Of a DNA stretch of 64,000 nucleotides, positions 45,712 to 56,385 are shown piece after piece (the first letter of the stretch is position 1; the number at the start of each line of letters is the position of its first letter). The stretch lies in contig NZ_BJVD01000001.1 of NCBI RefSeq assembly GCF_007988965.1, forward strand, positions 1,054,001 through 1,118,000, in the 5' to 3' direction. Origin of the DNA: Rummeliibacillus stabekisii. Lineage in GTDB: Bacteria > Bacillota > Bacilli > Bacillales_A > Planococcaceae. A program made the position numbers and the translations under genes. Under the pieces are notes generated by a model. That model was not told the DNA's origin. It saw only the letters and a list, made by a program, of their open reading frames with translations, and made no database searches.

Positions 45712-47289
45712 ATGGAGTGGTATGAATTAGTCGCTTCGATTATTTTAATTTTATTGGCAATCTTTGTCGTTGTTCTAGGGATCGCATTATTATTCCTACA
45801 AATAATGGACAAAAAACAAAAACAACATGCCATCTTGCGAAATTTCCCGGTTCTTGGCAGGGTCCGCTATATTACAGAAAAAGTCGGTCCTGAGCTTCGA
45901 CAATATCTATTCGACGGAGACAATGAAGGGAAACCATTTAGTCGAGAAGACTTCTTACATGTCGTATTACCGGGGAAATACTTGAGTAATGTCATCGGAT
46001 TTGGTTCAAAAAGAAATTTTGAAGAACCAGGATATTATATTCGTAATGCCACATTTACTAAACAAGTAGAAGAAATGCGCGTAGACCAAACACAAACAGT
46101 TGAAACACAAAAATATGTAATTGATTCAGATAGCCTAATTAGCCGTAAAGAGCATACTGAAAAAATTGTCGCTAAACCATGGTTATTGCCTGATGAAGAC
46201 GCCGTAGTTATCGGACCTAATTGCCGTGAGCCTTTCCATGTGAAGAGCTTGGTTGGCCAATCAGCGATGAGTTATGGTGCTTTAGGGAAAAATGCAATTA
46301 GCGCTTTATCAAAAGGGATCGGCTTAGCCAAAGGTTCTTGGATGAACACTGGTGAAGGGGGCGTTTCCGATCACCATTTAGCGGGTGGTTCTGACCTAAT
46401 CGCACAAATTGGTTCTGGTTTATTTGGCTTCCGTACACTTGAAGGCGACTTCAGTTTTGAATTATTAAAAGAAAAAGCAGCTATACCACAAGTAAAAGCA
46501 TTTGAACTAAAATTGGCTCAAGGTGCAAAAACACGAGGCGGCCACGTCGAAGGCGATAAAGTAACCGAAGAGATTGCCCGTATCCGTAACGTAGTACCTG
46601 GTAAAACAATCAACAGTCCAAACCGTTTCCGCCAATTCGATGATTTCCCATCATTATTCGACTTTATCGAACAAATTCGTGAGGTAGGCGGACTTCCAGT
46701 CGGCATTAAAGTGGTTATCGGCAGTCCAGATGATGCAGACAACCTTGCTTCATATATGAAAGAGTCTGGCAAAGGCCCTGACTTCATTACAATCGATGGT
46801 GCTGAAGGCGGTACTGGTGCTACTTATCAAGATTTAGCTGATAGTGTTGGACTTCCATTGCATAGCGGTCTTGTCCTTTTACATGACGCACTTGTAAAAC
46901 ATGGTGTTCGAGACCGTGTCAAAATCATAGCTTCCGGTAAAATTATCACTTCAGATCGTGCAGCAGTCATCCTTGGCCTTGGCGCAGATTTAATCAATGT
47001 AGCACGTGGATTTATGATTTCAGTAGGCTGCATTATGGCCCAACGTTGTCACACAAATGAATGCCCTGCAGGAGTAGCTACAACAGATCCAAAACTTCAA
47101 AATGGTTTAATCGTTGATGAGAAAAAGTTCCGCGTTACTAACTATATTTTAACAATGCGGGAAGGCCTTTACCGAGTAGCAGCTGCTGCCGGCCTGGATT
47201 CTCCTACTAAATTTAATAGCGAACATATTGTCTATAAAGATGAACATGGCCGTGTATATAAAGTAGAAAACCTTAATCCTAAATTTTAA
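45712..47289 (+). CDS. FMN-binding glutamate synthase-like protein, membrane-anchored (YerD type)
   Basis: 525 residues. One N-terminal membrane segment (about 5-34) precedes the glutamate-synthase central/FMN domain: GQSAMSYGALGKNAI, EGGTGATYQDLADSVGLPLHSGL, and the iron-sulfur motif GCIMAQRCHTNECPAG. The glutaminase domain and the FAD subunit are missing, as is usual for the YerD family. Its real substrate is unknown. The gene stands alone with a terminator. Confidence 0.85.
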   Translation: MEWYELVASIILILLAIFVVVLGIALLFLQIMDKKQKQHAILRNFPVLGRVRYITEKVGPELRQYLFDGDNEGKPFSREDFLHVVLPGKYLSNVIGFGSKRNFEEPGYYIRNATFTKQVEEMRVDQTQTVETQKYVIDSDSLISRKEHTEKIVAKPWLLPDEDAVVIGPNCREPFHVKSLVGQSAMSYGALGKNAISALSKGIGLAKGSWMNTGEGGVSDHHLAGGSDLIAQIGSGLFGFRTLEGDFSFELLKEKAAIPQVKAFELKLAQGAKTRGGHVEGDKVTEEIARIRNVVPGKTINSPNRFRQFDDFPSLFDFIEQIREVGGLPVGIKVVIGSPDDADNLASYMKESGKGPDFITIDGAEGGTGATYQDLADSVGLPLHSGLVLLHDALVKHGVRDRVKIIASGKIITSDRAAVILGLGADLINVARGFMISVGCIMAQRCHTNECPAGVATTDPKLQNGLIVDEKKFRVTNYILTMREGLYRVAAAAGLDSPTKFNSEHIVYKDEHGRVYKVENLNPKF

Positions 47290-47339
47290 TTTAAATAGAA
47301 AGAACTCCCCTGCTCTTTTAGCGGGATGGTGAATACATG

Positions 47340-47382
47340 CGAGTATAAGAGCGATTCCGTCGTTCTTATGCTCGTTTTTTTT
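47340..47382 (+). terminator. Intrinsic terminator of the glutamate-synthase-like gene
   Basis: Stem CGAGTATAAGA / TCTTATGCTCG followed by eight T. Confidence 0.8.
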
Positions 47383-47518
47383 CGTATAAATTCATTCGAT
47401 TGTTTCAACTGATACAAATCTACCTCACTACCATCTACTAGAGCTTACATGCTAGCATTACCATCTTAATATAAGACCATTTATATATATTTATACCTGA
47501 CAAACCTAAAATTAAAGT

Positions 47519-47563
47519 AAAAAGGCAACTTCAGTTGAAAACCCAACAAAAGTTGCCTTTTTT
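47519..47563. terminator. Terminator downstream of the malic enzyme gene
   Basis: AAAAAGGCAACTT / AAGTTGCCTTTTTT hairpin with T tracts on both strands. It serves the minus-strand malic enzyme and backs up the plus-strand gene. Confidence 0.75.
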
Positions 47564-47603
47564 ATTTAGAAAGCAGGCAGGATATTCTGGTACCCAACCT
47601 ATT

Positions 47604-48920
47604 TTAATCTAACTCTTTTAATGCAATTCGTTCCACTGCTTTTGCAACAGAGCTGTGGACATTCGGATCTAGTGGGTGTGGCACTAAATCGCCATTATGT
47701 GTAGCATCCACGATTGCATTTGCTGCAGCCAGCAACATCGGATAAGTAATGCTTTTTGCATTGGCATTTAAAGCACCGCGGAAGATACCTGGGAACCCAA
47801 GAACATTGTTTACAAGTCGTCCATCAGCCGCATAGGCTGCTCCTGCTTGTAATGCTTCCTCTGGTGTGATTTCAGGGTATGGATTGGACAACGCCAATAT
47901 GATTTGCCCTTTTCTCACCATGCTTGGTTTAATAAGACCTTTGACACCAGTTGTCGCAATCACAATATCACATTTTTGCATTAGCTCTTCTAAAGAATTC
48001 ATGACTGTACCACCGAAACTGCGTAAGCGGTCACAAGAACTTTCTTGTAAATCACTACCGCATACTTCTTTCACGCCATACTCAATCAACATACGAGAAA
48101 TGGCAAGTCCTGCAGCTCCAAGACCTACTTGTCCAACAACTGCTTGCTTCAAGTCAACGCCTGCATAACGGCTAGCAGACAAAACTGCAGCTAATGTTAC
48201 AACCGCAGTACCATGTTGGTCGTCATGCATAACAGGTATATTTAAATCTTTCTTTAAGCGTTCTTCAATTTCAAAGCAATGAGGTGAACCAATATCCTCT
48301 AGAAGAATCCCGCCAAACCCTTGTGAAATATGTTTTACTGTTTCAACGACTTCATCCGGATCACTCGTATCAAGTAGAATTGGTATACCGCTAATTCCTG
48401 CAAATTGGTCAAACAGCACAGATTTGCCTTCCATGACAGGCATCCCAGCTACAGATCCTATATTACCAAGCCCTAAAATAGCAGTACCATCTGTGACAAT
48501 CGCTACTGTATTACCAATGCTAGTAAAATAATTTGCTTTCTCAGGTGAACGCTCAATTTCTTGGCAGACACTTGCCACGCCAGGTGTATAAATACGTCGA
48601 AGATCACTAAGTGAACGAACATCAATCTTTCTGGACATATGTATTTTTCCACCTTCATGAGCCTTCATTACATCGTCGGAAACAGCGCGGACAGTAATAT
48701 CTTCTAAACCATTTAACGCACCCACAATTGCATCCAATTGTTCTACACTGTCGCATGTACAAGAAACATCACGAATTGTAGACAACGTGCCAATCTTTAG
48801 CGTCTTAATATCGCCGATATCGCCACCTTGGTCGCCAATTGCTTTTGCAACTTTAGCGAAATTCCCTGGTTTTGATGGTGTTTCTACTATTAGACTACGT
48901 ATAATATTTTGTATTGCCAT
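47604..48920 (-). CDS. NAD(P)-dependent malic enzyme with N-terminal ACT domain
   Basis: 438 residues. Residues about 8-85 form an ACT domain (LIVETPSKPGNFAKVAKAIGDQGGDIGDI). The malic enzyme part has the catalytic Tyr in RRIYTPGVA, VTDGTAILGLGNIG, the Asp/Asn metal site in VMHDDQHGTA, and the Rossmann GQVGLGAAGLA. It decarboxylates malate to pyruvate. The length and ACT domain resemble B. subtilis MleA. The cofactor cannot be fixed from sequence alone. Confidence 0.9.
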   Translation of the reverse strand: MAIQNIIRSLIVETPSKPGNFAKVAKAIGDQGGDIGDIKTLKIGTLSTIRDVSCTCDSVEQLDAIVGALNGLEDITVRAVSDDVMKAHEGGKIHMSRKIDVRSLSDLRRIYTPGVASVCQEIERSPEKANYFTSIGNTVAIVTDGTAILGLGNIGSVAGMPVMEGKSVLFDQFAGISGIPILLDTSDPDEVVETVKHISQGFGGILLEDIGSPHCFEIEERLKKDLNIPVMHDDQHGTAVVTLAAVLSASRYAGVDLKQAVVGQVGLGAAGLAISRMLIEYGVKEVCGSDLQESSCDRLRSFGGTVMNSLEELMQKCDIVIATTGVKGLIKPSMVRKGQIILALSNPYPEITPEEALQAGAAYAADGRLVNNVLGFPGIFRGALNANAKSITYPMLLAAANAIVDATHNGDLVPHPLDPNVHSSVAKAVERIALKELD

Positions 48921-49203
48921 ATATTTCCCTCCACCTTACACTATTATGACTATTTTGTGACGATTAGAAATACATTCTACCCCTTTCGTCTTTAAAGGTA
49001 AATATACTCCCTATAAACTTACAAGATTTCTGTTCAAAATAAACGGAATAGAGGTTCTTTCATTTTGCTAAAAGAAAATTAATTCAATTAGAAATTAATT
49101 GTATAGAAGTTGTAGTACTTAGTTATACTGGAAATATAATCATCCAACTCCCATAGCATATTTCGATTTGAAATATAAATTCATGTGAAAAACCTTCCCC
49201 CAA

Positions 49204-49233
49204 GAGAACCGCTTCCCCCTTAGCGGTTCTTTT
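49204..49233 (+). terminator. Orphan terminator-like hairpin
   Basis: Stem AGAGAACCGC / GCGGTTCTTTT with a C-rich loop, followed by TTTTACTATTT. No annotated plus-strand gene ends here, so it may close a small RNA begun near 49145. Confidence 0.5.
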
Positions 49234-49402
49234 ACTATTTAATCCGACTTATTTCCCGAGGAATAACCTTTATTTTTATTTATTCCCCCTGTATTGATTA
49301 CTAAATATTCTCTTTTACACAGTAATTCTATTTTATTTTAAAGTAATCATCTTATTTTTGCACTAAAATAAGAAAAATTTGTCGAAAATGCAAACAAGCC
49401 TA

Positions 49403-49431
49403 TTTTCAGATGGAGCAGTTACATTTATACT
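49403..49431 (+). promoter_or_regulatory. Promoter of the chemoreceptor gene
   Basis: TTTTCA, 17 bases, TATACT, located 66 bases before the ATG. A weak sigma-D-like site (TAAA-N13-GTCGAAAA) lies just upstream at 49364-49388. Confidence 0.4.
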
Positions 49432-49496
49432 AGTAAAAGTATAAGGGAATTCAGTCAAAAGTTACAAAATCCATTGTGAAAATATGAGGTGTGGTA

Positions 49497-51188
49497 ATGA
49501 GCATTAAAAAGATGATTCGTCTGACAATCATAATTACAGCTATTTTAGTTATTCTAAACGGATTAAGTTTAGGCTATCTGGCAAAAAGTATATCCAATCA
49601 AAACAAAATTGAAAGAATTAACCGAGAAGATAGTTCAATTGCTCTTTCATTGATGAAGAATACTGAAACAAAGTCTTCTAATATTCGTACATACGCAGAA
49701 TCTGGCTCTAGCCGTTTCTTACAAGCTTATGAGCGTGAGGTCCAATCCTCACTAAACGCTGATGAGACTTTAAAAAAATTAAAGAGCAATCAACTTCCAG
49801 AAGATATTATTGCTCTTGCCGAATATGCGATTACACAATCAGAACAACTTAAACCACTAGAAAAAAAAGCAATCTCATTAGCAAAATCCGAGGAATTCGT
49901 CCAGGCTAAAGATATACTTTATGGAACTGAATATAGTTTATTAAAAGATAATATCAGCAGCTCTATTGATTCTTTTGACAAATCATTAAAAAAATTAACA
50001 GCAAAACAAGTAACAAAAGCTAAAACGCAGGTAAAAGTGAGCATTATCACAATGGCTGGCCTTCTAGCGCTATTTATGATTTATATTGCAGTAGTTCTAT
50101 CTTATTTTTCTCATAAAATGAAACCTATATACTCACTAAAGAATTTTGTTTTAGAAGTAGCGAATGGCAATTTAACAATTGAACCAATTCACCATGGACA
50201 AGAAGATGAAATTGATGAACTTTCGGAAGCATTTAATGGCATGTACCAAAATTTAAGAGACATGATCCATACATTAACTCAAACGAGTGAACATCTAGCA
50301 GCTTCTTCCGAAGAATTGTACGCCAGTACTGAGCAAACCAATAATACAACTAAAATTGTAAGCCAAAAAATTGATCAGCTTGCACTTGATTCTGCGATGC
50401 AAACTGACTATTTAACAAATGGAACGAATTCAGTGAATGTTGTTGCTAGCCAAATTAGCGCTGTAGCCGAATCAGCTGCTTCCGCTGCTAAATCAGCTGC
50501 AAACTCATCAGACAAAACGGTATTTGGCGGAAAGCATCTAAAGAATACGGTCAAACAAATAAAAGAGATCAAAGCAGAAGTGGCCGAAACCCAAACTTCT
50601 TTATTAGAGCTAGCAAATAGTTCAAAGAGAATTAACAGCATGCTTTCTACGATTACTGAAATTTCGGAGCAGACAAATCTGTTAGCACTTAACGCAGCAA
50701 TAGAAGCGGCTCGTGCTGGGGAGCATGGTAAAGGTTTTGCGGTAGTGGCCGGGGAAGTTCGAAAGCTTGCAGAGGAATCGGCACGTTCAGCGAATGAAAT
50801 ACGTGAAACAACCGAAAATATCGAAAAGTATATGCATAAAACAGTACAGCAAATGAAACAAGTCAATTTAAAAGCTGATGATGGTTTCAACAGTATTCAA
50901 ACAACAGGTAAAGCATTCAAGGAGATTTATACAATGTCTATAAATCTTTCTAATGAAATACAAGAAGTATCGACTATTACCGAAGAAATGGCAGCAGCCT
51001 CTCAGGAAACGGCAGCTTCCCTTGAAAATGTAAATACTATTTCACAAGAAACAAATTCAAAAACTCAAGAGATTGCTAACCTAAGTGAGGAGCAATATGC
51101 AATTGTTGAAGAAATTACAGCCTCAGCAGAAGAATTGAGCCAGTTAGCAGAAACATTAAACAAACAAATACAAGTGTTTCAAGTGTAA
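49497..51188 (+). CDS. Methyl-accepting chemotaxis protein
   Basis: 563 residues. TM1 at about 8-28, an extracellular four-helix sensor domain (about 30-180), TM2 at about 183-205, HAMP (about 207-260), and the cytoplasmic signalling hairpin whose tip reads [20 protein letters not shown], then [22 protein letters not shown]. It signals to CheA/CheW. The ligand is unknown; the sensor resembles 4HB_MCP. The ATG at 49497 follows GAGGTG; an in-frame GTG at 49491 is part of that site. Confidence 0.93.
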   Translation: MSIKKMIRLTIIITAILVILNGLSLGYLAKSISNQNKIERINREDSSIALSLMKNTETKSSNIRTYAESGSSRFLQAYEREVQSSLNADETLKKLKSNQLPEDIIALAEYAITQSEQLKPLEKKAISLAKSEEFVQAKDILYGTEYSLLKDNISSSIDSFDKSLKKLTAKQVTKAKTQVKVSIITMAGLLALFMIYIAVVLSYFSHKMKPIYSLKNFVLEVANGNLTIEPIHHGQEDEIDELSEAFNGMYQNLRDMIHTLTQTSEHLAASSEELYASTEQTNNTTKIVSQKIDQLALDSAMQTDYLTNGTNSVNVVASQISAVAESAASAAKSAANSSDKTVFGGKHLKNTVKQIKEIKAEVAETQTSLLELANSSKRINSMLSTITEISEQTNLLALNAAIEAARAGEHGKGFAVVAGEVRKLAEESARSANEIRETTENIEKYMHKTVQQMKQVNLKADDGFNSIQTTGKAFKEIYTMSINLSNEIQEVSTITEEMAAASQETAASLENVNTISQETNSKTQEIANLSEEQYAIVEEITASAEELSQLAETLNKQIQVFQV

Positions 51189-51190
51189 AG

Positions 51191-51216
51191 AAAAAGCGCA
51201 AATTGCGCTTTTTTTA
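51191..51216 (+). terminator. Intrinsic terminator of the chemoreceptor gene
   Basis: AAAGCGCAA / TTGCGCTTT hairpin with a T run. Confidence 0.85.
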
Positions 51217-51398
51217 TTTTTGCCTACTTATTTAATGGTCCTTTAGTAGCTACCACTCCTACATATATTTTAAAAATATTTCAATCCATCTATCAAAACT
51301 CCCTTTTTTCGTCAGTTGATTGTATTAAATCCCATTTTTCTCTACAATACAGTTAATAAAATATACTCATAAGATCCAACCCAAAAGGAGTGACCTAT

Positions 51399-52709
51399 AT
51401 GAAAAAAGCAATCGTTTCTGCTCTAGCTGTATGTGCTACCACTTTTGTAATACATGACCAAGATGCGAAAGCAAGTACTAATACATACAAGGTAAAAAGT
51501 GGTGATTCACTATATGTCATAGCAAAAAAGAAAAATACGACAATCACCAAACTTAAAAAACTGAACCATCTGACTTCAGATCTTATTTATGTAGGACAAA
51601 CCTTAAAAACCTCAGGCACAACGAGCAACAGTGCGAGCAAGAAAACCTCTGCTCCGAAAAAAAGTACAACAAGTAAAAGTACAACTGTTTCCAAAAAGTC
51701 TGATACGTACAAAGTAAAACCAGGCGATTATATTGCAAAAATTGCAGCCAATCATGGTATTACATTATCAGCCTTAATGAAAGCAAATGGTCTAAAAAAT
51801 GATCTTATTTTTGCTGGCCAAACATTGAAGATACCTGGCTCAAGCACTACAGTCACTCATGTTTCTTCTAACAAGAATAATTCTCCAAAGCCAACGACAA
51901 GCAAAAAAGCAACGACCTATACTGTCAAATCAGGTGATTATGTAGGAAAGATTGCTGCAGCTTTTAACGTATCCATTGCGACAATCGAAAAAAATAATAA
52001 CATAAAAAACCATGTTATTTATGTTGGTCAAAAGTTAAAAATTAATGGGTCTTCAACAAAACCAGCAAGCAATAACACGAAACCAGCGACACCGAGTAAG
52101 ACTCCAACAGCGCCTTCGAACGCAAAAAAATATACAGTGGTGTCAGGTGATACGCTTTCGGTAATAGCCCACAAATTTGGTATAACAATCACACAGCTAA
52201 AATCTTGGAATGGATTAACTTCAGATATGATCCGCGTTGGGCAAGTCCTTGCTGTAAAAAATAGCGGGACAACAGTCCAACAAGATAAAGAGAATACAAC
52301 AGGTGTGTCTAATCCAACACCTGGACAAGCGTCATCTACAGTATTAAAAAATGCTATTAATATTGGGCTTTCTATGAAAGGAACACCTTATGTATGGGGA
52401 GGTTCTTCGCCAAGCGGCTTTGATTGCAGCGGTTTTATTTACTATGTATTTAAACAAGCTGGTTATAATAACATCAGCCGCACAAGCGCTGCTAGCTACG
52501 AAGCGCGTTCTTACTATGTTTCCAGTCCGAAACCTGGCGATCTAGTATTCTTTAAAAATACGTACAAGACTGGTATCTCGCATTTAGGTATTTATATTGG
52601 TAATGGCCAATTCGTCCATGCCGGCGGTGATTATGTACAGGTATCTTCGGTAAATGAATCTTATTGGAAGAGCCACTTTGATAGCTATAAACGATTTTAC
52701 GATTTATAA
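51399..52709 (+). CDS. Peptidoglycan endopeptidase with four LysM repeats and NlpC/P60 domain (CwlS/LytE type)
   Basis: 436 residues. A signal peptide (to about 25) is followed by four LysM repeats at about 29-70, 103-147, 175-218 and 244-287, each with a Y-V-SGD-L/Y..IA pattern, joined by Ser/Thr/Lys linkers. An NlpC/P60 domain ends the protein, with catalytic Cys in GFDCSGF and His in [10 protein letters not shown]. It should cleave D-Glu-meso-DAP-type bonds in the wall for daughter-cell separation. Domain count and length resemble B. subtilis CwlS. ATG at 51399 has GGAG seven bases upstream. Confidence 0.9.
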   Translation: MKKAIVSALAVCATTFVIHDQDAKASTNTYKVKSGDSLYVIAKKKNTTITKLKKLNHLTSDLIYVGQTLKTSGTTSNSASKKTSAPKKSTTSKSTTVSKKSDTYKVKPGDYIAKIAANHGITLSALMKANGLKNDLIFAGQTLKIPGSSTTVTHVSSNKNNSPKPTTSKKATTYTVKSGDYVGKIAAAFNVSIATIEKNNNIKNHVIYVGQKLKINGSSTKPASNNTKPATPSKTPTAPSNAKKYTVVSGDTLSVIAHKFGITITQLKSWNGLTSDMIRVGQVLAVKNSGTTVQQDKENTTGVSNPTPGQASSTVLKNAINIGLSMKGTPYVWGGSSPSGFDCSGFIYYVFKQAGYNNISRTSAASYEARSYYVSSPKPGDLVFFKNTYKTGISHLGIYIGNGQFVHAGGDYVQVSSVNESYWKSHFDSYKRFYDL

Positions 52710-52741
52710 GTTATAAATTTTCCCTATAATACTGATTTTTA

Positions 52742-52777
52742 AACCTTATCCAATATTTTTGGATAGGGTTTTTTTAC
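52742..52777 (+). terminator. Intrinsic terminator of the LysM-NlpC gene
   Basis: Stem AACCTTATCC / GGATAGGGTT followed by T7. The remainder of the gap to 53009 shows only promoter-like AT-rich sequence. Confidence 0.85.
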
Positions 52778-53009
52778 ATTGAGAAAGCTTGATATATCAA
52801 CGTTTTTGTCGAACTGTAATCATTATGCTCTACTTTTGTTACAAGACTGTAATATAACTGTAAACGAAATAGCATTGTTAATTTATCAGATTTTTTATAA
52901 AGTTATACTTGTAAAAAACGAAATAAAACATAACATTTGAACTATAACGATTGAACTTAAATAACTACGAAATATAAAAAAACTTACTAGAATAGTTGGA
53001 GGACCTTTC

Positions 53010-53744
53010 ATGAAAAAGAGAACTTTCTTAACGGCTATCGCATCAGGCGCATTAGCATTAACAATTGGATTTGGCCAAGCAAAAGCAGCAGAACAACATG
53101 ATACAGCAACTACTACAGAACATACATCTATTACAATGGTTTCAAGCTCACAAGCTGTTAAAATCAGCGGCAAATACCATGTTACTGCAAATTCCTTAAC
53201 ATTACGTAAGGCACCTTCTCTATCTGCAGGAAAGTTAGGTTACTTCAAAAAAAATAAAACCGTAAATGCAAGCTACAAAAAAGTTGTGTCAGGTAGAACA
53301 TGGTTTAAAGTTAGTGCACAAGGCAAAACAGGCTGGATGTCTGCAGCTTACTTAAAAGCTGGTGCTGGCGTTAAGACAACTTCTTCTAGTACAAATCAAA
53401 GTGATATTGTAAATACAGCTAAAAACTACTTGGGTGTTCCTTATGTTTATGGTGGAACCACTCCATCTGGTTTTGACTGCAGTGGTTTTACACGCTACGT
53501 TTTAGGCAAACATGGTATTACTTTACCACGTACAAGTCGTCAGCAACGTACTGCCCTACCATATACAAGCAATCCACAACCAGGAGATTTAGTATTCTTT
53601 AATGTAGGTGGCGGTGCTATAACACATGTGGCAATTTATGCAGGCAATGGCATGATTGTTCATGCAGCAGGCAGCCATGTACAATACCAAACAATGAGCA
53701 CTTATTGGAAAAATTACATTCATAGCTACGGTAGCATTCGCTAA
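53010..53744 (+). CDS. Secreted SH3b + NlpC/P60 cell-wall hydrolase
   Basis: 244 residues. Signal peptide with AKAAE cleavage region (about 26), a bacterial SH3 domain at about 52-115 (TANSLTLRKAPSLSAGKLGYFKK, then WFKVSAQGKTGWM), and NlpC/P60 from about 130 with Cys in GFDCSGF, His in THVAIYAGNG, and VHAAGSHV. It is a peptidoglycan endopeptidase acting outside the membrane. It is the second NlpC/P60 gene in a row but with its own promoter and terminator. Confidence 0.9.
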   Translation: MKKRTFLTAIASGALALTIGFGQAKAAEQHDTATTTEHTSITMVSSSQAVKISGKYHVTANSLTLRKAPSLSAGKLGYFKKNKTVNASYKKVVSGRTWFKVSAQGKTGWMSAAYLKAGAGVKTTSSSTNQSDIVNTAKNYLGVPYVYGGTTPSGFDCSGFTRYVLGKHGITLPRTSRQQRTALPYTSNPQPGDLVFFNVGGGAITHVAIYAGNGMIVHAAGSHVQYQTMSTYWKNYIHSYGSIR

Positions 53745-53790
53745 CTGAATGTTATAAGTAGTGCCCGTTAGAATAATATATCGTACGTTA

Positions 53791-53821
53791 AAAAAGCTCA
53801 GCTAACGTAGCTGAGCTTTTT
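53791..53821. terminator. Bidirectional terminator between the NlpC gene and the protease gene
   Basis: AAAAAGCTCAGCT / AGCTGAGCTTTTT perfect stem with T tracts on both strands between convergent genes. Confidence 0.88.
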
Positions 53822-53823
53822 CA

Positions 53824-55305
53824 TTAGGATGCAGTTTGATAAGTTTCTTCTTCACTTGCAGGTTCAGTTGACTTTGGTTCTACAACTGATTTGTTTTCCT
53901 TAACGCTTTTCGTTTGTACGGCTGGTGTTTCTTCATCATCAGTATCTTGCTCTGATGTCTCCAACTCTTCTGCAGATGCTCCATCGTCTTGAGTACTGTT
54001 GATCGTAATTTCTTTAAATTGATAATCCGCATAGTCGTCGATAACAATTTTATAGATTATTTTTTCTTTTAATTGATGCTCTTGCTTATTTTTATCTACA
54101 TAAGTGAATGTAGAGTCAACTTCGGCAGTCGCATAATCGTCTGTGATTTGAATATTGCCGATTGAATGTTTTAAATCTTTATACTTTCTGCCATCAGCTG
54201 TGTATGTTTCTAACATCTTAGATGCAGCATTTTGCGCTGTGCTTCCTGGAAGAATATAGGACTCATATGAAGGTCTTTTAACAGGGTCTTTAATAGCAAG
54301 TGGTACAAGATCATAGAAGCTATCGATATAATCTTTTATCAAGTCTTTCCCTAGATATGCTTCATCTCTGTGATCATTATCAAAATCTTGATCGTTATCA
54401 ATATCGATCTCTACATCTTTGTTTGACCACCCTGTAATTAAATTCATTATTTGTTTAATTGGTATAGCGTAACCTATTTCAGGTTGGTCTGTTAAAATAA
54501 TCGAATTAATACCAATTACGTTACCTGTTTCTGCATTAATCAGCGGGCCACCGCTAGAACCAGGATGCAAACGAGCCGTCATTTCGTATAGTCCGCTATA
54601 TGTGTATTCATCAGTAAACTCTGCGCCAATGTTTGTGATTTTTCCTTCAGTTGAAGTGCCGCCCTTATTATTCGGGCTACCAATTGCAATAACAGGCGTG
54701 TTAAGTCTTGCTGGTGCTGTATCTAAAACGAGCGGGTCTTTCCCTTCCAGTTCTGGTACACGTATAAGTGCAACGTCTGTCTTTTTAGAAATTCCAATTA
54801 CCTGACCTTGAAACTCTTGGCCATGCTCATTTGAAACTAAAACATAAGAAGCATCTTTCGCCACATGGGCATTCGTGATAATGTCTCCTTTTTTGTTAAA
54901 TAGGAACCCAGAACCTTGCTGCAAATCTGTCACGATCGTATAGACTTGCGTTTTAGCGTTTGCAATAATTGCAGAGGTATCATTTTTAGGCATAACAACA
55001 TTTGTTTCTTCTTTGGTCGTCGTTGGCTGGCCAGTTGCAGGAATATCATTGGTCACACTTCCCTCTTGACGGCTAGCTGTCACCTTATCCTCTTGATCCT
55101 TTTTCGGTTCTTCTTTCTTTTTTGTCTCTTCCTTTTTAGGCTTATTGATTTTTTCTACTTTAATATGTTCATTTTCATTTGCTGACTTTTCATTTTTGGT
55201 TAGGAGCATAAACGCACCCAAGATAATGGCTGCTATTAATACAATGGATACAGCTATTCTTTTGATGGATGCTTTCTTTGGCTGATACCGTCGATTTTTA
55301 GTCAT
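53824..55305 (-). CDS. Membrane-anchored trypsin-like serine protease (HtrA-like core)
   Basis: 493 residues. A basic N-terminus and one membrane segment (about 15-35) are followed by a charged Lys/Glu linker. The trypsin-like domain has His147 (TNAHVAKD), Asp177 (TDVALIRV) and Ser251 (PGSSGGP). There is no PDZ domain. Instead a C-terminal region (about 310-445) with an NTF2/TcaA-like look (TADGRKYKDLKHSIGNIQI) and a Glu/Ser/Thr-rich tail follow. It likely degrades or senses misfolded proteins outside the membrane. The ATG at 55305 is preferred over an upstream ATG at 55326 that has no ribosome site. Confidence 0.8.
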   Translation of the reverse strand: MTKNRRYQPKKASIKRIAVSIVLIAAIILGAFMLLTKNEKSANENEHIKVEKINKPKKEETKKKEEPKKDQEDKVTASRQEGSVTNDIPATGQPTTTKEETNVVMPKNDTSAIIANAKTQVYTIVTDLQQGSGFLFNKKGDIITNAHVAKDASYVLVSNEHGQEFQGQVIGISKKTDVALIRVPELEGKDPLVLDTAPARLNTPVIAIGSPNNKGGTSTEGKITNIGAEFTDEYTYSGLYEMTARLHPGSSGGPLINAETGNVIGINSIILTDQPEIGYAIPIKQIMNLITGWSNKDVEIDIDNDQDFDNDHRDEAYLGKDLIKDYIDSFYDLVPLAIKDPVKRPSYESYILPGSTAQNAASKMLETYTADGRKYKDLKHSIGNIQITDDYATAEVDSTFTYVDKNKQEHQLKEKIIYKIVIDDYADYQFKEITINSTQDDGASAEELETSEQDTDDEETPAVQTKSVKENKSVVEPKSTEPASEEETYQTAS

Positions 55306-55625
55306 CACACATCCACTTCCTATCATTATTTAATTGTCAATACTATAGACGAATGAGCCTATATGAAAGTTTCAAAATTTTATCAATTCGGCTTTCTAGA
55401 TTCAATTTCACAAAGATTATCATAGCATAAATTCCAGAGAATAGAATGAGAAAATAGATTTTTTTCGAAGGTATTTCTACTTATTTGTTTTACCCTATTT
55501 TCAGCACTATATGCACATCTTACTTTCTTTTCCATAGGTCTCCTTTATAATGTCTACTCGGTTTATTTAAAGATTCCTTTCCGTGGTATATAATGAGGGA
55601 AAACGTGTTATGGAAGGTAAGTTGA

Positions 55626-56339
55626 ATGAAAAAGATAAATATATTGGGCATTCCTTTTGTAGATACTACCAAAAAAGAGTTTGTTAGCCATGTCTTGACC
55701 TTGGCAACCAGCAATAAGGAACCCATTTCAATCGTAACAGCGAATCCAGAAATTGTTATGCTAACAAAAGAAAATGCACAATATGAACAATACGTACAGC
55801 GATCCACCTATGTAGTCGCAGACGGTATAGGCGTTGTCATCGGTTCTAAAATATTAGGTACGCCTTTGCGGGAACGGATACCAGGCTATGAATTAGTACA
55901 TGCATTTATGAAAAATGCTGATGTTAATAAAAATCGATTCTTCTTTTATGGTGGCAAGCCTGGTATAGCAGAAGCAGCGGCTAAAAAGGCAATCGCCCTC
56001 TACCCCCATATTAATATTGTGGGGACTGCTGATGGCTATGGTGACAGAGACGCAGTAGCTACTCAGGCAGCGTCCTTAAAGCCTGATTTTATCTTTATTG
56101 CTACGGGAGCTCCCAAACAAGAAGAGTGGATAGCTAATCACCGCCATCAATTTGAGCACTGTGTCATGATGGGCGTAGGCGGCAGTTTGGACGTCTTATC
56201 AGGCAATGTTCGCCGTGCGCCACAACTCTTTATCAAGCTTAATCTTGAATGGTTCTATCGCCTAATCACACAACCCACCCGTATAAAACGTATAATGAAG
56301 ATACCTCTTTTTCTTTTGAAGGTATTCAAGTCCAAATAA
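55626..56339 (+). CDS. tagA: WecG/TagA/CpsF-family glycosyltransferase TagA
   Basis: 237 residues, complete. Family motifs are VTANPEIVMLTKEN with the catalytic-type Asp region TYVVADGIGVVIGSKILG, RIPGYELVH, FFFYGGKPGIAE, and GAPKQEEWIANH near 155-170. It adds ManNAc to the GlcNAc-PP-undecaprenol made by TagO, completing the teichoic acid linkage disaccharide. It is a lone gene, not clustered with other tag genes here. Confidence 0.92.
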   Translation: MKKINILGIPFVDTTKKEFVSHVLTLATSNKEPISIVTANPEIVMLTKENAQYEQYVQRSTYVVADGIGVVIGSKILGTPLRERIPGYELVHAFMKNADVNKNRFFFYGGKPGIAEAAAKKAIALYPHINIVGTADGYGDRDAVATQAASLKPDFIFIATGAPKQEEWIANHRHQFEHCVMMGVGGSLDVLSGNVRRAPQLFIKLNLEWFYRLITQPTRIKRIMKIPLFLLKVFKSK

Positions 56340-56351
56340 TTGCGTTACTAT

Positions 56352-56385
56352 AAAACCGATTCTTTCTCAGGAATCGGTTTATTTT
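56352..56385 (+). terminator. Intrinsic terminator of tagA
   Basis: AAAACCGATTC / GAATCGGTTT stem followed by ATTTT. Confidence 0.8.

Larger units (their letters stand above)
48921..49496. other. 576-base gap between the malic enzyme and the chemoreceptor genes
   Basis: It contains promoter-like TATACT/TATAAT boxes near 49124-49140, an orphan terminator hairpin at 49204-49233 and the chemoreceptor promoter. No ORF is evident. Confidence 0.55.
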
